DNA from: Kineosporiaceae bacterium SCSIO 59966
GTDB taxonomy: Bacteria; Actinomycetota; Actinomycetes; Actinomycetales; SCSIO-59966
Direction of reading: 5' to 3'
Assembly (NCBI GenBank): GCA_020881835.1
Contig: CP052876.1
Location: forward strand, 1,922,001-1,986,000
Length of the DNA: 64,000 nt
The notes below the pieces were generated by a model. That model had not been told where the DNA came from, did not search any database, and worked only from the letters and a program-made list of their open reading frames with translations. Position numbers and translations under genes: made by a program. Below are positions 34,832 through 44,608 of this stretch, one piece after another. Positions within the stretch are counted from its first letter, which is position 1, and each line of letters begins with the position of its first letter.

Positions 34832-36118
34832 ATGACCACCACCGCCACCCTGCCCACCGACGAGCCGGCCGACCCGACCCGCCGGGACGGCCGCACGGCG
34901 ACCCGCCAGGCCCGCACCCCGGACAGCCGCCTGTCGGTGGTCACCACCGAGCGCCGGCACGTCCCGAAGCCCTCGGGCAAGCCGGACCCGACCGCGCACC
35001 TGACCGCGGTGGACGTCGAGGCGCTGGGCCGCGAGCTCGACGAGCTGCGCCGCGAGGTGATGGACTCCCGCGGCGCCAGCGACGCCGCGTACATCCGCAA
35101 GGTGATCAAGGTCCAGCGCTCGCTCGAGCTCGGCAGCCGCGCCGTCCTGCTGTTCTCCGCCCTGCCGCCGGCCTGGGTGCTCGGCACCGTGGGTCTGTCG
35201 GTGGCCAAGATCCTCGAGAACATGGAGATCGGCCACAACGTCATGCACGGGCAGTGGGACTGGATGCGCGACCCCCGGATCCACTCCCAGGCGTGGGAGT
35301 GGGACAACGCCTCGCCGTCGGAGCTGTGGAAGCACAGCCACAACGAGCTGCACCACACGTTCACCAACGTCCTGGGCCGGGACAACGACCTCGGCTACGG
35401 GATCATGCGCGTCGACGAGGACCAGCGCTGGGTGCCGATGTACCTCGGACAGCCGCTGTGGAACTTCGTCAACGCGTGCGTCTTCGAGTACGGCATCGCC
35501 GCCTACGACCTCGAGCTCGGCAAGCACCTGCGCGACGGCACGACCGACGACCCCGGCTTCCGGGCGAACGCCCGCAAGGTGCTGCGCAAGATCCGCGGCC
35601 AGGTGACCAGGGACTACGTCGTCCACCCGCTGCTGTCCGGGCCGTCGTTCCTGCACACCGTCGCCGCCAACCTCACCGCCAACGTGGTGCGCAACCTCTG
35701 GACGCACTCGGTGATCATGTGCGGGCACTTCCCCGCGGGGGTCGAGACCTTCGCCACGCAGTCCATCGAGGGCGAGACCCGCGGCGACTGGTACCTGCGG
35801 CAGATGCTCGGCTCGGCGAACATCCACGGCAGCAGGGCGATGCACATCATGACCGGGAACCTGTCGCACCAGATCGAGCACCACCTGTTCCCGGACATGC
35901 CGAGCAACCGGTACGCCGAGATCGCGCCGCGGATCCGGGAGATCTGCGCCCGCTACGGGCTGAGCTACACCACCGGCAACCTGCCGCAGCAGGTCGCCTC
36001 CGCGTGGGGGCAGGTCATCCGGCTGTCGCTGCCCAACGACGTCCGCCCGAGCCAGGCCCCGGTCGCCGGGCTGCGGGCGGTCGCCCGGACCGTGCGCCGG
36101 CGGCTGCGGCGCGGGTGA
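34832..36118 (+). CDS. Membrane fatty acid desaturase
   Basis: Acyl-CoA-type desaturase, 428 aa, of the DesA3 kind. The di-iron histidine boxes are visible: GHNVMHGQWDW (about residues 132-142), HSHNELHHTFTN (about 168-179) and QIEHHLFPDMP (about 346-356). Two hydrophobic hairpins lie at about 105-130 and 270-300. The first 50 residues are disordered and Thr/Pro-rich. It probably introduces a double bond in membrane fatty acids with electrons from the reductase encoded 12 nt upstream. Regulation is expected through the triple palindrome ahead of the reductase. Confidence 0.93.
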   Translation: MTTTATLPTDEPADPTRRDGRTATRQARTPDSRLSVVTTERRHVPKPSGKPDPTAHLTAVDVEALGRELDELRREVMDSRGASDAAYIRKVIKVQRSLELGSRAVLLFSALPPAWVLGTVGLSVAKILENMEIGHNVMHGQWDWMRDPRIHSQAWEWDNASPSELWKHSHNELHHTFTNVLGRDNDLGYGIMRVDEDQRWVPMYLGQPLWNFVNACVFEYGIAAYDLELGKHLRDGTTDDPGFRANARKVLRKIRGQVTRDYVVHPLLSGPSFLHTVAANLTANVVRNLWTHSVIMCGHFPAGVETFATQSIEGETRGDWYLRQMLGSANIHGSRAMHIMTGNLSHQIEHHLFPDMPSNRYAEIAPRIREICARYGLSYTTGNLPQQVASAWGQVIRLSLPNDVRPSQAPVAGLRAVARTVRRRLRRG

Positions 36119-36161
36119 CCGCCCCTCGCCGCACCACGACCCCCGCCGGGTAGCCCGGCGG

Positions 36162-37667
36162 TCAGCGCGACCGGCGGCGGGCGGCCAGCACCCGGGCCGC
36201 GCAGGTGGCCACAACGAGCGCCTCGTGGGCCCGCGCGTCGTCCGGCCGGTGGCCGAGCAGCTCCTCGATCCGGGCCAGCCGCTGGTACAGGGACTGGCGC
36301 TGCAGGTGGAGCTCGGCGGCGGTCCGCGTCGGCGAGCACCCGCGGCGCAGGTAGGCGTCCAGGGTCGCGACCAGGGCGGTGCCGTGCGCCCGGTCCCAGG
36401 CGGAGAGCGGGCCGAGGGTGTCCGCGGCGAACCGCTCCAGGCCCGCGTCGTCGAGGCGGCCGAGCAGCCGGGGCAGCGTGAGGTCCCGGCTGAGCGCGAC
36501 CGACTCGCCGAGCAGGGTGGCCGTGCCCAGCGAGGCGTGCGCCTCCTGCAGGGAGCGCGCCGCGTCGGTGAACGGGACGGCCGGCCCGATCGTCACGACG
36601 GCGAGCTCGGCCGCCAGCAGGTCGCCGACGCCGCGGGCGGACTCGGAGGCCGTTCCCTGACCGGGCAGCGACACCAGGGCCAGCACCTCACCCCGGACGG
36701 CGTGGGTGAGCACGTCCAGACCGGCCGCCGTCGCCGTCGCCCGCCAGCCGGCGACGAGCGCCGGCGGGTCCGGTGAGGACGCCGCCACGCCGACGACCCG
36801 GGAGCGTGCGGACGGGTGGAACCCGGCGAGCCCGGCGCGCACCAGCAGCTCGCGGTGCCCGGGGACGGCGCCGGCGAGCAGGTCGGCCAGGAACGGCGCG
36901 ACGACGTCCGACGGCCCACCCGAGCCCTCCCGGCCCAGCAGCACCGCGGCCGACCCGGCCAGCCGGGCGGCGGCGAGCTCGACGGTCCGCGGGTCCACGG
37001 GGGACTCCCCGACGACGACGGCACCCCACTCGGCGTCCCAGATCCGCACCGGCGCCCGGGCCACCGGACGGCGCACGAGCCGGTCGGTCTGACGCTGCCC
37101 GCCGACGCCGGCGGCGGCGACGACCTGCTCGGCGCGGGTGACCAGGGCGACGGGGGCGCCGAGGCTGCGGGCCGCGCAGGCGACGAGGTCGGCGGCACCC
37201 CCTCCGCCGGCGAGCGCGGCGTGGACGTCCTCGACCAGCCGGTCGACCACCCGCAGCCGCCGCCCCTCGGCGTCGAGGATGGCGCTGTTGGCCTGTTCGC
37301 AGATCCTGATGAACGGGACGACGTCCTGCAGGACGATCAGTGGCAGGTTCCGCGCGTGAGCCTCGACCGACACCTCCAGCGGCAGGGTCGGCAAGGACCG
37401 GCCCAGCTCGAGGACCACCGCTGCCACACCGCGCTCGGCGAGCTCGCGCACCCAGTGCCGGCGCGCCCCGGCGTCCGCTCCCGTCAGGCCGAGGCCGGTG
37501 GTGAGCAGGAGGTCTCCCTCGGACAGCAACGGACCGATCTCGTAGATCTCGCTGGAGTGCACCCACCGCACCCGACGACGCCGGTCCGCCGGCGGCACGA
37601 CGAGCAGGGGGCGCGCCTCCTGGACGGAGCTCAGGTCCAGGAACTCCGCGAGCGTGAGCGCCATCAT
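36162..37667 (-). CDS. PucR family transcriptional regulator
   Basis: A 501-aa regulator. N-terminal PucR domain (about residues 5-130, LTLAEFLDLSSVQEARPLLV, then SEGDLLLTTGLGL) and a central GGDEF-like CdaR-type region lead to the C-terminal PucR HTH (about 440-490, LRRGCSPTRTAAELHLQRQS). Start is ATGATG at 37667. It is divergent from a deaminase and a cytosine/purine permease, so it most likely controls nucleobase uptake and breakdown. A CGTCAG / CTGACG inverted pair (37683-37688, 37707-37712) in the shared gap could be its operator. Confidence 0.88.
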   Translation of the reverse strand: MMALTLAEFLDLSSVQEARPLLVVPPADRRRRVRWVHSSEIYEIGPLLSEGDLLLTTGLGLTGADAGARRHWVRELAERGVAAVVLELGRSLPTLPLEVSVEAHARNLPLIVLQDVVPFIRICEQANSAILDAEGRRLRVVDRLVEDVHAALAGGGGAADLVACAARSLGAPVALVTRAEQVVAAAGVGGQRQTDRLVRRPVARAPVRIWDAEWGAVVVGESPVDPRTVELAAARLAGSAAVLLGREGSGGPSDVVAPFLADLLAGAVPGHRELLVRAGLAGFHPSARSRVVGVAASSPDPPALVAGWRATATAAGLDVLTHAVRGEVLALVSLPGQGTASESARGVGDLLAAELAVVTIGPAVPFTDAARSLQEAHASLGTATLLGESVALSRDLTLPRLLGRLDDAGLERFAADTLGPLSAWDRAHGTALVATLDAYLRRGCSPTRTAAELHLQRQSLYQRLARIEELLGHRPDDARAHEALVVATCAARVLAARRRSR

Positions 37668-37780
37668 GCCCCTCCGACACTTCGTCAGGTCGAACCCGGG
37701 ACGGTACTGACGGAACGTCGATTGTCCACCCCGCGCGGGCCGAGGACCCTCGGCGTCACGACCGACCCGTGGAGGCGCTG

Positions 37781-38281
37781 ATGGACCCGGTGGAGCTGGA
37801 CGACGAGACGGCACGGCGGTGGCTCGCCGTCGCCGTCCAGGAGGCACGGACCGGACGGGACTCCGGCGGCGTGCCCGTCGGCGCGGCGCTGATCGGCCCG
37901 GACGGCGAGGTCCTCGGCCGGGGTCACAACCGCCGGGTCCAGGACGGCGACCCGTCCGCGCACGGCGAGATCGCCGCCTTCCGGAACGCCGGTCGCCAGC
38001 GCAGCTACCGCGGCACGACGATGGTGACGACGTTGTCCCCCTGCTGGTACTGCAGCGGGCTGGTGCGCCAGTTCGGCATCAGCCGGCTCGTGGTCGGCGA
38101 GGCCCGCACCTTCTCCGGTGGGCACGACTGGCTCGCCGAGCACGGCGTCGAGGTGCACGTCGTCGACGACGTCGAGTGCGTACGGCTGATGGAGAGCTTC
38201 GTCGCCGAACGACCCGGACTGTGGTTCGAGGACATCGGCGTCACCCCCGACGACCAGGCCCGGGCGCAGGAGGTCCGCTGA
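37781..38281 (+). CDS. Cytosine-deaminase-like nucleoside deaminase
   Basis: Zinc deaminase of the CDA fold, 166 aa, most like yeast-type cytosine deaminase. The zinc and catalytic residues are H61 and E63 (SAHGEIAAF), and C88 and C91 (SPCWYCSGLV). The ATG at 37781 has GGAGG 5 nt upstream and is favoured over a GTG at 37769. It overlaps the permease gene by one base, and together with the PucR regulator suggests use of cytosine or a related base as a nitrogen source. Guanine or other base specificity cannot be ruled out. Confidence 0.82.
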   Translation: MDPVELDDETARRWLAVAVQEARTGRDSGGVPVGAALIGPDGEVLGRGHNRRVQDGDPSAHGEIAAFRNAGRQRSYRGTTMVTTLSPCWYCSGLVRQFGISRLVVGEARTFSGGHDWLAEHGVEVHVVDDVECVRLMESFVAERPGLWFEDIGVTPDDQARAQEVR

Positions 38282-39600
38282 TGTCCATGCTGGAGCGCGC
38301 CGAGCACGACACCGTCAAGCAGTACGTCGACCCGGACTACCCGATCACCCCGGTGCCCGCGCACGCCCGTCGGTCGTTGTTCTCGCTGTCCGTCGTGCTG
38401 CTCGGCTTCACGTTCTTCACCCCCACGATGCTCGCCGGCGCGCAGATCGGCGCAGCATTCGATGTGACGTCGCTGATCTGGGTGCTCCTGCTCGGCAGCA
38501 CCGTCCTCGGCCTCTACGTGGGCGTCGTCGGCGGGATCGGCGCCCGCACCGGTCTGACGACCGTGATGATGTCCCGCTACGCCCTCGGTACCGGCGGCTC
38601 CAAGCTCGCGTCCCTGCTCCTCGGCGGCACGCAGGTCGGCTGGTACGGGGTCACCGTCGCCACCCTCGCCGGCCTCACCGCCAGCGCGCTGGGCTGGCAG
38701 GGCGACGGCGTCCTCACCGCGCTCATGGTGGCCGGCGGCATCGTCATGGGGGTCACGGCCTACTTCGGCTACCGCGGGATGTACGCCCTGTCGCTCGTCT
38801 CCGTGCCGCTGCTGCTCGTCCTGGCCGGCTGGGTGACGGTCCGCTCGCTCGAGGAGGTCGGGGGCTGGGCCGGTCTGCAGTCCGTCGTGCCCACGGACAC
38901 GATGAGCGTCGCCGTCGCCGTGACGGTCGTCGTCGGCACGTTCGCCTCCGGCGGCACCCAGGCACCCAACTGGACCAGGTTCGCCCGGACCCCCTCGGCC
39001 GGGTTCTGGGCGTGCCTCATCGCCTTCATGGTCGGCGAGCTGCTCATGCTCGGGTTCGGCGCGATCGGCGCCATCTCGTTCGGCGAGGGGGACTTCGTCC
39101 TCGTCCTCTACCAGCTCGGTCTCGTCGGGTGGGGGCTGGTGTTCCTCGTCGCGAACCTGTGGACGACGAACGACAATACGGCCTACAACGTTGGCGTCGC
39201 CGGAGCCGAGATCGCCAACTCACCGACGAAGAAGCCGTTCGTCGTCGGTGGTGTCGTCATCGGGACCCTGCTGGCGGTCACCGGGATCTACGACAACCTC
39301 ATCGACTACCTGGTCTGGCTCGGCATCCTCATCCCGCCGCTCGGTGGCGTCGTCATCGGTGACTACCGGGCCCGCTGGCGCAGCGGGATGACCGTGGCCA
39401 GCCCGGACCTGCCGGCCGTCGAGTGGCGCAACGTCGGCGCGTACGTCGTGGCCGCGCTGGCCGCGTGGGCGTCGAGCGAGGCGGGCTGGTTCATCCCACC
39501 CGTCGTCGGGATCGTCGTCGCGGTGGTGGCCGTCCTGGCCCTGCAGCGGGGTCGGCGCCCGGCCGGCGACGCGGCCGGCGCGGGTGCCGGGACCCGCTGA
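38281..39600 (+). CDS. codB: Cytosine/purine permease (NCS1, CodB-like)
   Basis: Membrane transporter of the NCS1 family with about 12 hydrophobic segments, 439 aa. It begins with a soluble YVDPDYPITPVPAHARRSLF, typical of CodB, then LGFTFFTPTMLAGAQIGAAF, GARTGLTTVMMSRYALGTGG, GGTQVGWYGVTVA, ASGGTQAPNWTRFARTPSAG and WTTNDNTAYNVGVAGAEI, the substrate-site helix. The ATG overlaps the deaminase stop (TGATG). It probably imports cytosine with a cation for the deaminase. Confidence 0.88.
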   Translation: MSMLERAEHDTVKQYVDPDYPITPVPAHARRSLFSLSVVLLGFTFFTPTMLAGAQIGAAFDVTSLIWVLLLGSTVLGLYVGVVGGIGARTGLTTVMMSRYALGTGGSKLASLLLGGTQVGWYGVTVATLAGLTASALGWQGDGVLTALMVAGGIVMGVTAYFGYRGMYALSLVSVPLLLVLAGWVTVRSLEEVGGWAGLQSVVPTDTMSVAVAVTVVVGTFASGGTQAPNWTRFARTPSAGFWACLIAFMVGELLMLGFGAIGAISFGEGDFVLVLYQLGLVGWGLVFLVANLWTTNDNTAYNVGVAGAEIANSPTKKPFVVGGVVIGTLLAVTGIYDNLIDYLVWLGILIPPLGGVVIGDYRARWRSGMTVASPDLPAVEWRNVGAYVVAALAAWASSEAGWFIPPVVGIVVAVVAVLALQRGRRPAGDAAGAGAGTR

Positions 39601-39612
39601 GGCGCAGGGGTC

Positions 39613-40416
<804 letters not shown>

Positions 40417-40457
40417 GCCCAGCCGGTCCTCCCCCGCGACGGCCCCGAAGGAGCACC

Positions 40458-41840
40458 ATGACCTCCGCCACGATCATCCCCATCGAGACGCCGAGCCTCG
40501 GCGACCGCAGCTACCTCGTGCACGACGGCCGCGTCGCGCTCGTCGTCGACCCGCAGCGCGACATCGACCGCGTGCTCGACCTGGCCCGCGAGGCCGGCGT
40601 CACCGTGACCGACGTGTTCGAGACCCACCTCCACAACGACTACGTCACCGGAGGGCTGGCACTGGCCCGGGCGACGGGTGCCACGTACCACGTCAACGCC
40701 GAGGACGACGTCGCCTACGAGCGGCACCCGGTCCGTGACGGCGACGTCATCGAGGTTGGCGAGGACATGCGCGTCCGGGTCATCGCCACCCCCGGCCACA
40801 CCTTCACCCACCTGTCCTACGCCCTCGAGGTCGACGGCCGGGCGGTCGGGGCGTTCACCGGCGGCTCCCTGCTGTTCGGCGCCACGGGCCGCCCCGACCT
40901 GCTCGGGCCCGAGCACACCGACGTCCTGGTGCGGCACCAGCACGCCTCGGCCCACCGGCTCGCCGGCGAGCTGCCCGACGAGGCCGGCGTCTTCCCCACG
41001 CACGGCTTCGGCTCGTTCTGCTCGGCCGGCCAGTCCGAGGCGGTCGCCTCGACCATCGGACAGGAGAAGCGCACCAACCCGGCGCTCACCCAGGACGAGC
41101 AGGCGTACGTCGAGGAGCTGCTCGCCGGCCTGGACGCCTGGCCGGCCTACTACGCGCACATGGGGCCGGCGAACGCTGCCGGGCCCGGGGCCCCCGACCT
41201 GTCGGCCCCGAGGCCGGTCGACGCCGACGAGCTGCGGGGCCGCCTCGAGCGCGGCGAGTGGGTCGTCGACCTGCGCACCCGCACCGCCTTCGCGGCCGGG
41301 CACGTGGCCGGGACCCTGAACTTCGGCCTCGACGGCCAGTTCGCGACCTACCTCGGCTGGCTCATCCCGTGGGGGACGCCGCTGACCCTGCTCGGCGAGT
41401 CCGAGGAGCAGGTCGCCGAGGCCCGGCGCGAGCTCGTCCGGATCGGGATCGACGAGCTGCAGGGGGCGGCCACGGGCACCCCGCAGGAGTGGGCCGGTGG
41501 CCGCGAGCTGGCCAGCTACCCGCTCGCCACCTTCGCCGACCTCGCCCGGGTGCGCCACCACCGACCGGTTACCGTGCTCGACGTCCGGCGCGAGCCCGAG
41601 TTCACCGAGGCGCACATCGACGGCGCGCTGAACATCCCGGTCCACGAGCTCCTCGACCGGGTCGGCGAGGTGCCGGCCGGGGAGATCTGGGTCCACTGCG
41701 CCGGTGGCTACCGGGCATCGGTGGCCGCGTCCTTCCTCACCGCGGCCGGTCGCACGGTCACCTCGGTGGACGACTCGTTCGACCAGGCGCAGCGCACCGG
41801 CCTGCCCGTCGTCCGGGCAGACGCCACCCGGGCCGCCTGA
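40458..41840 (+). CDS. Persulfide dioxygenase-rhodanese fusion (CstB-like)
   Basis: A 460-aa three-domain protein with the CstB layout. The metallo-beta-lactamase dioxygenase (residues 1 to about 240) has ETHLHNDYVTGG, ATPGHTFTHLSYA and PTHGFGSFCSAG. A middle rhodanese-like domain (about 255-350) lacks an active-site Cys, and a C-terminal rhodanese (about 365-455) has Cys414 in VHCAGGYRAS. CstB converts persulfides to thiosulfate in Staphylococcus. The start has AAGGAG 5 nt upstream. It ends before a strong bidirectional terminator. Confidence 0.9.
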   Translation: MTSATIIPIETPSLGDRSYLVHDGRVALVVDPQRDIDRVLDLAREAGVTVTDVFETHLHNDYVTGGLALARATGATYHVNAEDDVAYERHPVRDGDVIEVGEDMRVRVIATPGHTFTHLSYALEVDGRAVGAFTGGSLLFGATGRPDLLGPEHTDVLVRHQHASAHRLAGELPDEAGVFPTHGFGSFCSAGQSEAVASTIGQEKRTNPALTQDEQAYVEELLAGLDAWPAYYAHMGPANAAGPGAPDLSAPRPVDADELRGRLERGEWVVDLRTRTAFAAGHVAGTLNFGLDGQFATYLGWLIPWGTPLTLLGESEEQVAEARRELVRIGIDELQGAATGTPQEWAGGRELASYPLATFADLARVRHHRPVTVLDVRREPEFTEAHIDGALNIPVHELLDRVGEVPAGEIWVHCAGGYRASVAASFLTAAGRTVTSVDDSFDQAQRTGLPVVRADATRAA

Positions 41841-41858
41841 GCCCGCAGGACCACGTGC

Positions 41859-41899
41859 GACGGCGGTGGCCGCGTCCGAGGGACGCGGCCACCGCCGTC
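41859..41899. terminator. Strong bidirectional terminator
   Basis: A perfect 19-bp inverted repeat (41859-41877 and 41881-41899) with a 3-nt loop sits between the convergent persulfide dioxygenase and OsmC genes. Confidence 0.9.
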
Positions 41900-41914
41900 C
41901 TCTCCCCTCCGGGA

Positions 41915-42331
41915 TCAGGGGTCTGTCGGCGCCACCTCGACCACCGACAGCTCGATCTCCGGAGGGTGCTCCAGGGTGTGGTGCACGGTGCAGCCGCCGG
42001 CCACCGCGGCGAAGCGGTCCCGCCGGTCCGCCGGGAGCGCGACCGGTGGCGTGACACGGACCCGGACGGTCCCGACCCGGGCCGGCCGGTCGGTGGCCAG
42101 CTCCCAGTCGAGGTGGACGGCGAGACCGTCCCGGTCGATGCCGTGCCGGTCGCAGAAGCGGCCCGTGTAGAAGGCGACGCAGGAGGCGAGGCCGGCGAGG
42201 AACAGCTCGGTCGGCGTGGGCGCGGTGTCCCCGCCCCCGAGCGCCGCTGGCTGGTCGACGACCACCTCGTGGCCCCGGATGTCGATCGCGTACCTGTCCC
42301 CGCCCAGCGGGCGGACGGCCATGGAGTCCAC
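41915..42331 (-). CDS. OsmC family protein
   Basis: A 138-aa OsmC/Ohr-like protein. The two reactive cysteines are C51 (LAGLASCVAFY) and C114 (AGGCTVHHTLEHPP), with TPTELFLAGLA typical of the family. OsmC proteins reduce organic peroxides or handle reactive sulfur. The GTG at 42331 is 9 nt after AAGGAG and is preferred to an ATG three codons later. It is the last gene of a four-gene minus-strand set with dsrE-like, dsrC-like and quinone-reductase genes, which suggests reactive sulfur as the target. Confidence 0.87.
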   Translation of the reverse strand: MDSMAVRPLGGDRYAIDIRGHEVVVDQPAALGGGDTAPTPTELFLAGLASCVAFYTGRFCDRHGIDRDGLAVHLDWELATDRPARVGTVRVRVTPPVALPADRRDRFAAVAGGCTVHHTLEHPPEIELSVVEVAPTDP

Positions 42332-42391
42332 GGTCGGTCTCTCCTTCGTCGTGACCGGAGCCGGGTCGCGGCCCGGTCGCTCTGCGAGGGT

Positions 42392-42901
42392 TCAGATGAA
42401 GAGCAGCTGGGCGCCCTCGGTCTTCTCGATGAAGTCGGCGGCGGAGATGATCCCGTCCACGCCCTCGTAGAGGTCGGCCTCGGTGATGTGGTTCATGTCC
42501 GCGCTCATCCGGCAGGCCCACAGCCGGGCGCCGGAGTCCTTGACCAGCTCGAGGAAGTCCGGCACCTCGGGGACCCCCACCTCGGCGATGGAGCGCTTGA
42601 GCCGGGAGGTGGCCAGGGTGGTCATCCCCGGCAGCCCGCCCAGTCCCTGGGGCATGTGCGTCGCGGTGTTCCCGAGCATCGTGAACTTCAGGTCGTGCAT
42701 GGTCTTCCTGGTGATGAGGTCGAACCCCCAGAAGGTGAAGAACAGGTCGACCTCGACGCCTTCCCCGAGGGCGGCGTTGCCCAGGACGAGTCCCGGGTAG
42801 GCCATGTCGAGCGTGCCCTTGGAGATGATGATGGCGAGCTTGCGGCCGGTCTCCTCGTCGTCGAACGACGGGACGACGGGCTGGGTCTGCGTGGCGGTCA
42901 T
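42392..42901 (-). CDS. DsrE/DsrF/DrsH-like sulfur carrier protein
   Basis: A 169-aa DsrE-fold protein of the DrsH/peroxiredoxin-like type. It begins with a short polar tail, then KLAIIISKGTLDMAYPGLVL, GVEVDLFFTFWGFDLITRK, and the Cys-containing LVKDSGARLWACRMSADMNH (Cys near residue 130), the expected persulfide-carrying site. It lies between dsrC-like and osmC genes. Such proteins shuttle sulfane sulfur between thiols in sulfur oxidisers; here a detoxification role is more likely since no rDsr genes are seen. Confidence 0.87.
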   Translation of the reverse strand: MTATQTQPVVPSFDDEETGRKLAIIISKGTLDMAYPGLVLGNAALGEGVEVDLFFTFWGFDLITRKTMHDLKFTMLGNTATHMPQGLGGLPGMTTLATSRLKRSIAEVGVPEVPDFLELVKDSGARLWACRMSADMNHITEADLYEGVDGIISAADFIEKTEGAQLLFI

Positions 42902-42933
42902 GACGCGGGTCCTCTCGAGGCGGTGGTGCCGGC

Positions 42934-43248
42934 TCAGACGCAGCCGTGCGGCTTGGGGAGTCCGGCGATGTAGGCCATCTTCTTCGCCGGCTTCTTCGGG
43001 AAGAGCTGGAACAGCTGCTTGGTGGGGAACCCGCCGACCGTCTGGACGCGGCGGATGGTCGCCGTCTCCCCCGTCTGCGCGTAGTCCTTGCGCAGGAACT
43101 CGATGACCTTCATGTGCTCGTCGGTGAGCTCGATGCCGATGTTCTGGGCGAGGGTGCGGGCCAGCTCGGGGCTCCACTCCTGCGGAGAGGTGAGGAAGCC
43201 CTCGTCGTCGACGTGCACGTCGTGGCCGGCGATTGTGGTGACAGGCAT
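42934..43248 (-). CDS. DsrC/TusE family sulfur relay protein
   Basis: A 104-aa DsrC-fold protein. VDDEGFLTSPQEWSPELART, IELTDEHMKVIEFLRKDYAQ and the C-terminal arm YIAGLPKPHGCV with the penultimate Cys103 are diagnostic. Only one of the two arm cysteines of full DsrC is present, as in TusE/RspA types, so it carries a persulfide instead of forming a trisulfide with sulfite reductase. Neighbours are a DrsH-like protein and the flavoprotein, 3 nt apart from the latter, which suggests coupled translation. Confidence 0.9.
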   Translation of the reverse strand: MPVTTIAGHDVHVDDEGFLTSPQEWSPELARTLAQNIGIELTDEHMKVIEFLRKDYAQTGETATIRRVQTVGGFPTKQLFQLFPKKPAKKMAYIAGLPKPHGCV

Positions 43249-43251
43249 GGT

Positions 43252-44496
43252 TCAGGACTCCTGGTTCTCGACGATCTTGCCCGACATGGACATGAGGGTG
43301 GGCACCGGCAGGCGGTGACCGGGCAGCAGCAGGTTCCAGTACATGTGCCGGAACGCGAGCTTGCCCATGTGGTTGATGCGGCTCTCCTCGAGCAGCCGCA
43401 TCGGGCCCACCTTCGGCAGCGGGAACGTCCCACGCAGCGGCTCGGTGTCGTAGTTGAAGTCGATGAGCAGCGCCTTGCCGTCGCCGGACTCGATGAAGCA
43501 GTTCGCGTGGCCGTCGAACTCGTGCGTCATCGGGTGCCCGGCGATGTGCTGGACGAAGTTCTCCACGAACACCTCGACGGCGAAGTGCGCGACTGCACCG
43601 GCCTTGGAGGCGGGGATGTTCGACGCGTCGCCGAGGGCGAACACGTTGTCGTAGGTGGTCGACAACAGGGTGTGCTTGTCGACCGGCACGTAGTTGAGCT
43701 CGTCCCCCATGCCGGAGCGGGCCACGTAGTCGGCGCCCATGTTGAGCGGCACGGTGACGAGGAGGTCGAAGGGCACCTCCCGCTCGTCGAACGAGACGAT
43801 CGCCCTGCTGTCCGCGTCGACGCGCTCGATCATGAAGTCGCTCTCGAGGAGGATCTTCTTGTCCTCCAGGAGGTGGCCCAGCGCCTCGCTGGCGATCGGC
43901 TTGGTGAACGCGCCGGGCAGCGGGGTCGCGTAGACGAGCTCGACCTGGTCGCGGATCCCTCGCCGGCGCAGGTAGGAGTCCGCCAGGAAGACGAACTCCA
44001 GCGGCGCCACCGGGCACTTGATCGGCATCTCGGTGACGTGGACGACGAGCCGGCCACCGGTGAAGCCCCGCAGCGCCTCGCGCAGGGCCATCGCGCCGTC
44101 GAAGCTGTAGAACTCGTGCACGCTGCGGTGCCACTGCCCGCCGTCGAGCATCCCCGGGGTCTGGTCGGGTCGCGGGCTCGTGCCGGTGGCGACGACGAGG
44201 TAGTCGTACGGCACCCGGCGGCCGTCGGCGAGGACCACGACGTCCTCCTCGGGCAGCACGCGGTCGATCTCGCCGCGGACGAAGTCGACGCCCTCGGGGA
44301 TGAACTTCCGGGTGGGCTTGAGAACCTGCTCGGGCTCGTAGGTGCCGAACGGCAGGAACAGGTACCCCGGTTGGTAGTAGTGCACCTCGCTCTGCTCGAC
44401 GACGGTGATGCTCCACTGCTCACCGAGCCGCTTGCGGAGCTTGTTCACGACCATCGTGCCGGCGGTACCAGCACCTAGGACGACCAGACGCCTCAT
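43252..44496 (-). CDS. sqr: Sulfide:quinone oxidoreductase-like flavoprotein
   Basis: A 414-aa FAD-dependent oxidoreductase of the SQR type. It has the FAD motif MRRLVVLGAGTAGTMVVNKL, YYQPGYLFLPFGTYEPEQV, PYDYLVVATGTSPRPDQTPG and the Cys in EMPIKCPVAPLEF that matches a redox cysteine of SQR, then VFALGDASNIPASKAGAVAH and a membrane-associating C-terminus (KLAFRHMYWNLLLPG). It would oxidise sulfide to persulfide with quinone as acceptor and pass sulfur to DsrC/DsrE-like partners. First gene of its operon, behind the operator at 44531. Confidence 0.85.
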   Translation of the reverse strand: MRRLVVLGAGTAGTMVVNKLRKRLGEQWSITVVEQSEVHYYQPGYLFLPFGTYEPEQVLKPTRKFIPEGVDFVRGEIDRVLPEEDVVVLADGRRVPYDYLVVATGTSPRPDQTPGMLDGGQWHRSVHEFYSFDGAMALREALRGFTGGRLVVHVTEMPIKCPVAPLEFVFLADSYLRRRGIRDQVELVYATPLPGAFTKPIASEALGHLLEDKKILLESDFMIERVDADSRAIVSFDEREVPFDLLVTVPLNMGADYVARSGMGDELNYVPVDKHTLLSTTYDNVFALGDASNIPASKAGAVAHFAVEVFVENFVQHIAGHPMTHEFDGHANCFIESGDGKALLIDFNYDTEPLRGTFPLPKVGPMRLLEESRINHMGKLAFRHMYWNLLLPGHRLPVPTLMSMSGKIVENQES

Positions 44497-44530
44497 CGCG
44501 GACCTCCTTCGGTGACGAACCTAGGCCCGG

Positions 44531-44546
44531 ATACCACGGGGGGTAC
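44531..44546. promoter_or_regulatory. CstR-type operator before sqr operon
   Basis: ATACCACGGGGGGTAC, an imperfect match to the ATACCC-N4-GGGTAT operators at 39914 and 40033. It lies 35 bp before the sqr start, and brings both convergent halves of the sulfur cluster under one repressor. Confidence 0.65.
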
Positions 44547-44608
44547 CTGCCGGAAGTCCCGACCTGGACGGACCGAGGACCTGTCCCCGGCAGGTCCGCC
44601 GCGCCCGG

